From: an uncultured Hyphomicrobiales bacterium
Lineage (GTDB): Bacteria; Pseudomonadota; Alphaproteobacteria; Rhizobiales; Beijerinckiaceae
DNA length: 7,154 nucleotides
Direction: 5' to 3'
NCBI GenBank assembly: GCA_903916165.1
Contig: CAIWVR010000258.1
Coordinates: forward strand, 1 to 7,154
A program made the position numbers and the translations under genes. Within the stretch, counting starts at the first letter, position 1, and each line of letters opens with the position of its first letter. The notes beneath the pieces were generated by a model. That model had not been told where the DNA came from and ran no database searches. It saw nothing but the letters and a program-made list of their open reading frames with translations. Positions 1 through 4,767 of the stretch are shown here, one piece after another.

Positions 1-653
1 AACTTTCCGGAAAAGCCACGGCAGCGCATGGCTTCCTCCACGCGCTCGGCGCGTTCCATCGAGCGCACGAGCAGCATGCCGGTGAAATTGCCGTAGGCGC
101 GCCAGGTGCGCATGTCGCATCGCGGGGCGAAGCCGCGCGCGCGCATGGCTTCCATCAGCCGTGCGCCTTCCTCGCGAAACAGGCTCTGGTAGCGCACCAG
201 AAACAGCAGGATGTGAATGAGCCGCGACGGCGCGCCGAGCGAGGCCAGGCCGCGGCCCAGCCGCACCGGCTCCAGCGTCGCCAGCAGCGCCATGGTCGCC
301 AGCACGGCGGCATTGACCTTCAGGACAATCGCAAGGGCCCGCATCAGGCCGTCCTGCGACAGCGTCAAGGGACCAAGGGTCGCCAGCGGGCGGCCGGGCA
401 TGGTGAGCGGCAACAGCACGAGCAGCACGACCATGAAGCCCTCGACATGCAAAAGGCGATGCAGCATGTCGCGCGGCTTCAGGTCTGCCATGGTCGCCAG
501 AGCCGCTGCACTCGCGAGAATGGCGATCTGCCCGGCGAGCGTCTGCATGGCGACAGCGCCCAGCACGATGGCGCAGGCGCTCACGATGCGCGTGCGCGGG
601 TCGAGCTGTTCGATCGCAAAGACGGCGTCGGGCCGTGTGCGCACGTCGGTCAC
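1..653 (-). CDS. nikQ: NikQ/CbiQ: transmembrane (T) component of ECF nickel/cobalt transporter, 3' end missing
   Basis: This is the EcfT-type membrane subunit that couples ATP hydrolysis by the cytoplasmic NikO/CbiO ATPase to movement of the metal-binding NikM subunit. About 217 residues are visible, and the frame stays open to the window edge. Near the N-terminus is an LDPRTR motif (residues 17-22), followed by hydrophobic segments at about 23-57, 70-85, 104-127 and 145-158. The C-terminal half carries the two family-defining coupling-helix motifs, EAMRARGF (168-175) and EAMRCRGF (207-214), which dock onto the ATPases. The start is a GTG at 653 whose GTGA overlaps the nikL stop. A GGGAGG ribosome site at 665-660 sits 6 nt upstream, which strongly supports it. 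The family is usually about 230-260 aa, so only a short tail is missing. The ATPase gene is expected immediately downstream, outside the window. Family assignment is firm; nickel rather than cobalt is inferred from the neighbours. Confidence 0.93.
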   Translation of the reverse strand, partial: MTDVRTRPDAVFAIEQLDPRTRIVSACAIVLGAVAMQTLAGQIAILASAAALATMADLKPRDMLHRLLHVEGFMVVLLVLLPLTMPGRPLATLGPLTLSQDGLMRALAIVLKVNAAVLATMALLATLEPVRLGRGLASLGAPSRLIHILLFLVRYQSLFREEGARLMEAMRARGFAPRCDMRTWRAYGNFTGMLLVRSMERAERVEEAMRCRGFSGK

Positions 654-1213
654 GCCTTGCCTCCCGCGCGGCGCGCCGAGCCCCAGAGCGCGAGCCCTGC
701 AAGGCCGACGATCATGCCAATGCCGCCCATAATGTCGTTGAAGCGGGTGCGCCCCTCGGCGGCCTCATAGGCTTCGAGCAGCGGGCGCATCTGCCGCGCG
801 ACGGCGGCGTCGACGGCGCGCTCGATCTGCGCCTGCGTCATGCCGGATGCCGGAGGCGCGGCGTTTTCAGGTGCCTCCGTCTCATTGTCCGCCACGGCGA
901 CACCGCCAAAGCGCGCGCCGTCCACAAGGGTATCGGCGACATGGCCGTCGCCGGTACTGGCTGTCAGCGAATAGGTCTGCGGGGCAGGGGCCTTCCAGGC
1001 ATAGGCACCCGTGTCGTCGGTGATGAGCGTGGCAATCTCCTTGCCGCTTGCGTCCTTCACCGAGATCGCGGCACCCTGCGCCCGGCCCGAGCCGACGAAA
1101 AAGGCATAACCGGAAATGGTGCCGCCTTCGAGCGTGGCGAACAGTTTCAGGCGGTGCGCGTGGGCTGGCGTCGCGACGACGAGCGCGGCCAGGAGAAAGC
1201 CGGCGCGTCTCAT
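650..1213 (-). CDS. nikL: NikL: periplasmic, C-terminally anchored auxiliary subunit of nickel ECF transporter (CbiL-type)
   Basis: A 187-residue accessory component of the NikKMLQO group. Residues 1-19 form a signal peptide ending in AHA. Cleavage there would leave His20 as the mature N-terminus. Residues 20-105 look like a small beta-rich carboxypeptidase-regulatory-like fold (ATLEGGTISGYAFF, then DDTGAYAW at 66-73). An acidic Ala/Pro-rich linker follows (about 108-124), then a charged helix with coiled-coil character (125-153, QIERAVDAAVARQMRPLLEAY). A glycine-rich transmembrane anchor (about 160-178, DIMGGIGMIVGLAGLALWG) is typical of this family. The ATG at 1213 overlaps the nikM stop by 4 nt (ATGA), and AGGTGG lies 4 nt upstream, so translation is coupled. 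The name cbiL used in databases for this gene must not be confused with the unrelated cobalamin methyltransferase CbiL. Its exact role is unclear; it is thought to assist NikM in place of NikN/CbiN. Confidence 0.87.
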   Translation of the reverse strand: MRRAGFLLAALVVATPAHAHRLKLFATLEGGTISGYAFFVGSGRAQGAAISVKDASGKEIATLITDDTGAYAWKAPAPQTYSLTASTGDGHVADTLVDGARFGGVAVADNETEAPENAAPPASGMTQAQIERAVDAAVARQMRPLLEAYEAAEGRTRFNDIMGGIGMIVGLAGLALWGSARRAGGKA

Positions 1214-1827
1214 GCCGCCACCTGCAAGGGCGCGAGCAATTCGGGCTTCACGCGCTTGACGAAGGAAATGCAGAAGCCGCCCACAAGGCCTTCCACCACC
1301 ATGAGTGGCAGATAGGTCGCCATCATCACGCGCGCGGAGAGAATGTAATCCGTCGACGAGAGCGATAAGGCCGCCGCCACCAGCAGCCCGGTGCAGGCGA
1401 CGCAGGCCGCGCTGGCAAGGCCCGCAATCACGGCGGCACCTGCTGGCGTCGCGCGTGCGATCAGGGGCTGGACCAACATGCCGACCATGGCTCCGGGCAG
1501 GGCAATGTTGACAATGTTGACGCCCAGCGTCGTCAGCCCGCCAAAGCCGAACATCACGGCTTGCAGAAGCAGCGCGACGCAGACGGCGGGAAAGATCGCC
1601 GGGCCGAGCACGATGCCCATCAGGCCGCCCAGCAGCAGGTGGACGCTGGAGGGGCCGACCGGCAGGGCAAACAGCGAAAGGGCGAAAAAGCCGGAGGCGA
1701 GAATGGCGACGCGCGGAATGTCGCGGTCGCTGATGCGCTTCAAGCCGAGCGCGACGGCGCCGACCGCGACGACGGCGCCGCCGACAAGCACGGGCATGGA
1801 CAAAACGCCGTCGGGGATATGCGCCAT
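1210..1827 (-). CDS. nikM: NikM/CbiM: metal-binding S component of ECF nickel/cobalt transporter
   Basis: The 205-residue integral membrane subunit that binds the metal ion on the outside and is toppled inward by NikQ and NikO. It begins MAHIPDGVLS, the CbiM/NikM N-terminal signature. In the characterised family member the free N-terminus, the second-position His and a later His bind the ion in a planar site. The later ligand is probably His63 in the GPSSVHLLLGGLMG motif (58-71). LLQAVMFGFGG and GVNIVNIALPG follow, both conserved-type segments. About six hydrophobic helices can be counted. The extra Ala after Met should trigger removal of Met1, giving Ala-His and restoring His to position 2. 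The start is one base past the nikK stop (TGACATG) with only a weak ribosome site (GCGGGA, far upstream), so translation is probably coupled to nikK. There is no fused NikN domain, consistent with the K-M-L arrangement. Nickel preference is inferred from gene content. Confidence 0.93.
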   Translation of the reverse strand: MAHIPDGVLSMPVLVGGAVVAVGAVALGLKRISDRDIPRVAILASGFFALSLFALPVGPSSVHLLLGGLMGIVLGPAIFPAVCVALLLQAVMFGFGGLTTLGVNIVNIALPGAMVGMLVQPLIARATPAGAAVIAGLASAACVACTGLLVAAALSLSSTDYILSARVMMATYLPLMVVEGLVGGFCISFVKRVKPELLAPLQVAA

Positions 1828-1828
1828 G

Positions 1829-2629
1829 TCAGCGTTTTCCCGCCGGGCGCGCGCCGGTCATGTCGGTCGCCTTCACCCAGATCAGCCCGCCCATTTCCAC
1901 GGGGGCGTCCCGGCCGTCGGGCGATTTCATCTTTTCATCGCCCTCGACCAGCGCGGCAAAGCCCCACCAGCCGGCGCGCGGCATGGCATAGGCGAAGACG
2001 CCCTGCGCATCGGCCTTGATGACCTGCGTGATGAAGGCGTCATTGGGCGGCTTCACCGCACCGCCCTCGTTGACATATTCCACTTCGACTTCGGCGAAGG
2101 GCACGGGCGCACCGTTCCGGCGGACGATCCCGCGAAACAGATTGCCGGTCCACAGACCGGTCGGACGCGCCAGCGGCTCGATCTCGACCGGCAGTCCGAT
2201 GCTCGCATCCCAGCCCTTGCCGGACGCGAAGCTGTCGACCACCACCTTGGCATAATGGACGATGAACTTGCCCTCGGACTGGTCCCAATAGGGTTCCGGC
2301 TCGACGAAATAGATCGCGGCACCGGGTTCTTTCAGCTCATGGGTCAGAGCCCAGCTGCCGACGCCCTGCTTTTTTAGGGCTTTAAGGCTGGCGGAGAGAT
2401 CGATGGTCCGGCCGTTGACGAGGGCCCCGACGCGCTTCGGACGTTTCATCTCCATGACAGGCCCCCCGTCCATCGGGTGCGTGAACACGAGATCGAGCGT
2501 CACCTTGCCGCCGTCCGGCAGCACGTCGTCGGAGGGGAGGATTTCCTGGAAATGGGCCGAGGCCGGGACGGTCGCCAGAAGAGCGGCCATCAGGGCAATT
2601 GCGCGTATCATGTCGGCCAAGCGTCTCAT
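1829..2629 (-). CDS. nikK: NikK: periplasmic DUF4198 protein of nickel ECF transporter
   Basis: A 266-residue secreted protein of the DUF4198 family, the first gene of the nik operon. The signal peptide spans 1-25 (arginines, then IRAIALMAALLATVPASA), with likely cleavage after ASA, so mature NikK starts at His26 (HFQEILPS). Possible metal ligands are His51, Met53, Met59 and Met61 in FTHPMDGGPVMEM, plus His97 and His125. Residues 160-230 resemble a beta-sandwich segment typical of the family's C-terminal half (GNLFRGIVRRNGAPVPFAEVEV, then DAQGVFAYAMPRAGWWGFAAL). No membrane anchor follows. The role, inferred from the family, is periplasmic capture or delivery of nickel to NikM. Translation could start at 2629 (AGGAG only 3 nt upstream) or at Met7 (2611), which gives a shorter signal peptide but has no visible ribosome site. 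I prefer 2629. An operator-like repeat lies directly upstream. DUF4198 also occurs outside nickel operons, so the function rests on context. Confidence 0.88.
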   Translation of the reverse strand: MRRLADMIRAIALMAALLATVPASAHFQEILPSDDVLPDGGKVTLDLVFTHPMDGGPVMEMKRPKRVGALVNGRTIDLSASLKALKKQGVGSWALTHELKEPGAAIYFVEPEPYWDQSEGKFIVHYAKVVVDSFASGKGWDASIGLPVEIEPLARPTGLWTGNLFRGIVRRNGAPVPFAEVEVEYVNEGGAVKPPNDAFITQVIKADAQGVFAYAMPRAGWWGFAALVEGDEKMKSPDGRDAPVEMGGLIWVKATDMTGARPAGKR

Positions 2630-2639
2630 CAGCTCCTCA

Positions 2640-2670
2640 TATGTATGAAGTTTTTTTTACTTCTACATAA
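2640..2670 (-). promoter_or_regulatory. Operator-like inverted repeat upstream of nikK (candidate NikR or other metal-regulator site)
   Basis: Read on the minus strand, TATGTA (2669-2664) and TACATA (2645-2640) are perfect inverted 6-mers separated by 18 nt. Inside them GAAGT (2663-2659) and ACTTC (2651-2647) flank a run of A residues, with one unpaired base breaking the dyad. In the same place TTATGT-N16-TCATAC can be read, which matches the E. coli NikR operator pattern GTATGA-N16-TCATAC at 10 of 12 positions. The repeat ends 11 bases before the nikK ATG and overlaps the candidate -10, as expected for a repressor site. The regulator gene is not in the window, so its identity is inference. 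Confidence 0.55.
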
Positions 2671-2694
2671 AGAGGAAAGGCGTATGCAAGACAA
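2664..2694 (-). promoter_or_regulatory. Candidate sigma-70 type promoter of the nik operon
   Basis: On the minus strand TTGTCT (2694-2689) and TTATGT (2670-2665) are separated by 18 nt and lie between the TerC terminator and the nikK start. The -10 element falls within the inverted repeat, so binding there would block transcription. The match to consensus is moderate, and the start point is not proven. Confidence 0.4.
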
Positions 2695-2718
2695 AAAGCG
2701 CGGCCGAAGCCGCGCTTT
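2693..2718 (-). terminator. Rho-independent terminator of the terC gene, UUCG tetraloop
   Basis: A perfect 10-bp stem (AAAGCGCGGC, loop, GCCGCGCTTT) closes on a C-UUCG-G tetraloop in the minus-strand transcript. It is followed by a five-T run (2697-2693). It sits 22 bases past the terC stop and separates that gene from the nik promoter. On the plus strand the loop is CGAA and the tail is only TTT, so the strong direction is minus. Confidence 0.85.
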
Positions 2719-2739
2719 CATGTTCAAATGACTGGCCAT

Positions 2740-3432
2740 TCAGCCAGCAGGGCTATCGGCTTCCTTGTGAGGCTTGCGGAGGAGGGCACCCAGCGCCAGG
2801 ACGAGCGCAATGCCACTGGCACCCAGCACATATTCCGCTGTGTGCTCGGACATGCCGCCAAGCAAGGGCTTGATGGCGGGCTCGGAGGCCAGCAGTTCGC
2901 CCGCGACAAAGCCGAGCAGGCCCGCGCCCACCCAGACCAGCCAGGGAAAGCGTTCCAGCATGGTGATGACGAGCTGCGCGCCGAAGACGATCAGCGGGAT
3001 CGACATGCCGAGTCCGATGATGACGAGGAGGTTGGAATCCTTCGCCACGGCGGCGATGGCGAGCACATTATCGAGGGACATGACCATGTCGGCGATGGCG
3101 ACGATGCGCACCGCATGCCAGACGGAGCTTGCCTCCGCGACATTCGATTCATTCGCCTCGTCGGTCAGCAGCTTCACGGCGATCCAGACCAGCAGGACAC
3201 CGCCACCAAGGCGCAGATAGGGGATCGCCAGAAGCGAAACGACCAGCAGCGTGAAGATGATGCGCAGCACAATGGCAACGCCGGCACCCGCGACAATGCC
3301 GATGGTGCGCGACTTTGGCGGGAGGCTGCGGCAGGCAAGCGCGATCACGACCGCATTGTCGCCCGAGAGCAGGATGTTGATCCAGATGATCTGCAGGAGC
3401 TGCAGCATGAAAGTACTTGTATTGCCGTCCAT
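2740..3432 (-). CDS. TerC/YjbE-family integral membrane protein (probable metal-ion transporter)
   Basis: A 230-residue membrane protein of the TerC family, closest to the YjbE/YkoY branch. Characterised relatives act in manganese export or in metal loading of secreted enzymes. The two family metal-site motifs are clear: SGDNAVVIA (23-31, Asp25/Asn26) and IADMVMSLDNVLAIA (113-127, Asp115, Asp121/Asn122). About seven hydrophobic segments are visible. A hydrophilic loop at 90-106 (DEANESNVAEASSVWH) separates the two halves, and the tail is charged (KPHKEADSPAG). An upstream in-frame ATG at 3510 would add 26 polar residues with no family likeness. I prefer the ATG at 3432, where MDGNTSTFMLQLLQIIW leads directly into the first helix, with AAGGA about 10 nt upstream. 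The gene ends at a strong terminator and lies just upstream of the nickel uptake operon. Which ion it moves cannot be told from sequence; the name 'tellurium resistance' in some annotations is historical. Confidence 0.9.
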   Translation of the reverse strand: MDGNTSTFMLQLLQIIWINILLSGDNAVVIALACRSLPPKSRTIGIVAGAGVAIVLRIIFTLLVVSLLAIPYLRLGGGVLLVWIAVKLLTDEANESNVAEASSVWHAVRIVAIADMVMSLDNVLAIAAVAKDSNLLVIIGLGMSIPLIVFGAQLVITMLERFPWLVWVGAGLLGFVAGELLASEPAIKPLLGGMSEHTAEYVLGASGIALVLALGALLRKPHKEADSPAG

Positions 3433-3539
3433 CCGAATTTCATCCTTTCGCGCCAGCCCTCCTGCGGGTGGCTTGTTTTGTCCTGTCGAGATTCGCACCA
3501 AAGGGCGCAAGCCAACTCAAGTTAGGCTGTGATATCATA
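3433..3539 (-). promoter_or_regulatory. Promoter and possibly structured 5' leader of the terC gene
   Basis: On the minus strand TATGAT (3539-3534) is a good -10, with a poor -35 candidate TTCTGA (3562-3557) 17 nt upstream. Transcription from it would give a leader of about 95 nt. The leader can fold a hairpin at 3472-3452 (GCCACCC and GGG-C-TGGC around GCAGGA) that lies just before the AAGGA ribosome site, and a weaker one near 3512-3493 (TTGCGCC with GGTGCGAA, one bulge). YjbE/YkoY-type genes are often controlled by the manganese yybP-ykoY riboswitch. I do not find its GGGGAGUA-type core here, so I do not call it. Confidence 0.35.
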
Positions 3540-3582
3540 ACAAGTGGCGCAATCTTTCAGAATCGCGGACGTCTGTCCATGG

Positions 3583-4569
3583 TCATTCGGCCGGAGCCGC
3601 CTCCGTCTGGGTGATGGTGCGGGCATAGCGCTGAGCCAGCCAGGCGCAGATCGTCAGTTGTAGCTGATGGTAAATCATCAGCGGCAGGATGACGACGCCC
3701 GCCTGCGCGCCGGGAAACAGGACGTTCGCCATTGGCACGCCGGTCGCCAGCGTCTTCTGCGCGCCGCAGAAGACGATCGTGACTTCGTCCTGCTTGCTGA
3801 AGCCGAGCATCCGCGCCGCCGCCGCAGTGATGACGAGAACGAGGGCAAGCAGCATGGCGTCGATGACGAACAACATGACGAGATCGTCAGTGGAGACGCG
3901 CTGCCAGACGCCGTTCACGACGGCCGCGCTGAACGCGGAATAAACAACGAGCAGGATCGAGCCGCGGTCCGTCATGGAGAGAATGGGTTTCTGGCGCGCG
4001 ACCCAGGCACCAATCTGGGGCCGCAGTATCTGGCCGGCGATGAACGGGAGCAGCAATTGCAGGATGATCTTGCCGACTTGGGTCAGATCGACGCCGCCTT
4101 CGCCACGTGCCGAAAGGAGGAAACCAACCAGCACCGGCGTGATGAAGATGCCGATGATGTTCGACCCCGTCGCCGAGCAGATGGCGGCGGGCACGTTGCC
4201 CTTGCCGATGGAAATGAGGGCGATCGACGATTGGACCGTGGAGGGCAGGGCGCACAGGAAAATCATGCCGATCCACAGCGTCTCGGTGAGGAGGCGCGGC
4301 GCGAGCGTATGCAGCGCCATCCCGATCACGGGGAAGAGCACGAAGGTCGTGGCGAGTACGAGCAAATGCAAGCGCCAGTGCGTGATGCCGGTGATCACCG
4401 TCTCGCGGGCGAGACGCGCGCCCTGCAGAAAGAAAAGCACACCAATCGCAATATTGGCGGCAATGTCGACAGCCTTGGCCACGGTGCCCGAGGCGGGCAG
4501 AAGGGCGGCCAGCGACACCACGAAAATGAGGGCGATGAGGAAAGGATCGGGGATCAGGCGGCGCAGCAT
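3583..4569 (-). CDS. SBF_like transporter, bile acid:sodium symporter superfamily (YfeH / SLC10A7 type)
   Basis: A 328-residue, highly hydrophobic protein with about ten predicted membrane helices, the normal size for this family. Diagnostic segments are FFLQGARLARE (46-56), LCALPSTVQSSIALISIGKGN (105-125), CSATGSNIIGIFITP (131-145), the DEVTIVFCGAQKTLATGVPMA stretch (261-281) and LPLMIYHQLQL (295-305). The two central motifs correspond to the crossing unwound helices that form the substrate and sodium site in the wider fold. Bacterial YfeH-type proteins have no firmly known substrate; a sodium-coupled organic anion is the usual guess. The ATG at 4569 has GAGG 6 nt upstream (4579-4576), and the protein starts at the family's usual LIPDPFL region. 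It reads toward terC with a 150-nt gap and no strong terminator between, so read-through is possible. It is divergent from the lyase gene at 4768, and shared regulation with that organic acid cluster is plausible but unproven. Confidence 0.9.
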   Translation of the reverse strand: MLRRLIPDPFLIALIFVVSLAALLPASGTVAKAVDIAANIAIGVLFFLQGARLARETVITGITHWRLHLLVLATTFVLFPVIGMALHTLAPRLLTETLWIGMIFLCALPSTVQSSIALISIGKGNVPAAICSATGSNIIGIFITPVLVGFLLSARGEGGVDLTQVGKIILQLLLPFIAGQILRPQIGAWVARQKPILSMTDRGSILLVVYSAFSAAVVNGVWQRVSTDDLVMLFVIDAMLLALVLVITAAAARMLGFSKQDEVTIVFCGAQKTLATGVPMANVLFPGAQAGVVILPLMIYHQLQLTICAWLAQRYARTITQTEAAPAE

Positions 4570-4590
4570 GTCGGGCCTCGTTCATGTGGC

Positions 4591-4625
4591 GACCGGCGGC
4601 AGAACTGCCGCCAGCTGGTCTTTTT
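4591..4625 (+). terminator. GC-rich hairpin followed by T5 in the divergent intergenic region (attenuator, terminator or operator)
   Basis: GGCGGCAG (4595-4602) and CTGCCGCC (4605-4612) are perfect arms around AA. Outer GACC (4591-4594) can pair with GGTC (4617-4620) across a 4-nt bulge, and TTTTT follows directly (4621-4625). It has the form of a rho-independent terminator on the plus strand, yet no plus-strand gene ends here. On the minus strand it lies in the probable leader of the SBF_like gene. An operator role or antisense terminator is equally possible. Confidence 0.4.
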
Positions 4626-4694
4626 GAGGGAGGCGTTCCCCGATTGCAAGGGGACGCGGCAGGCCAAGGCGGGTTTCTGACCAAACGCGCGCGC

Positions 4695-4722
4695 TTGACG
4701 CGGGGCGCAAGTTCCTGATGAT
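4695..4722 (+). promoter_or_regulatory. Candidate promoter for the lyase-tctC transcript
   Basis: CTTGACG gives a strong -35 (TTGACG, 4695-4700). GATGAT (4717-4722), 16 nt later, matches four of six -10 positions. It lies 46 bases before the lyase start codon, in the only sizeable plus-strand gap ahead of that gene. This is a consensus-based call only. Confidence 0.4.
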
Positions 4723-4767
4723 CGCGGCTTCCGGGCGCAGAGCCGGGACTGCGGGAGTGAAACGTCG

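Noticed and set aside
213..1368. Several overlapping plus-strand frames opposite nikQ, nikL and nikM
   Set aside because: All are antisense to well-supported genes, with biased composition and no recognisable domain.
1391..2377. Long plus-strand open frame (328 codons) opposite nikM and nikK
   Set aside because: It is antisense to two clear family members. Its translation is low-complexity and rich in Arg, Pro and Ala, and it matches no family I recognise. GC-rich codon bias produces such mirrors.
2630..2700. Cobalamin or NiCo riboswitch before nikK
   Set aside because: The space between the terminator and the start codon is about 60 bases and AT-rich, too small for either aptamer, and no B12-box or NiCo core is visible.
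3433..3510. Upstream ATG for the terC gene
   Set aside because: It adds 26 polar residues unlike the family and lies inside the probable leader. The ATG at 3432 has a ribosome site and the family's normal N-terminus.
3433..3540. yybP-ykoY manganese riboswitch before terC
   Set aside because: It was expected from the gene family, but I could not find the conserved GGGGAGUA-type core. I kept it only as a leader of unknown structure.
3667..4680. Long plus-strand open frame (337 codons) opposite the SBF_like gene
   Set aside because: Its translation is dominated by Arg, Asp, Gln, Gly and His without any motif, typical of the complement of a hydrophobic membrane protein gene.
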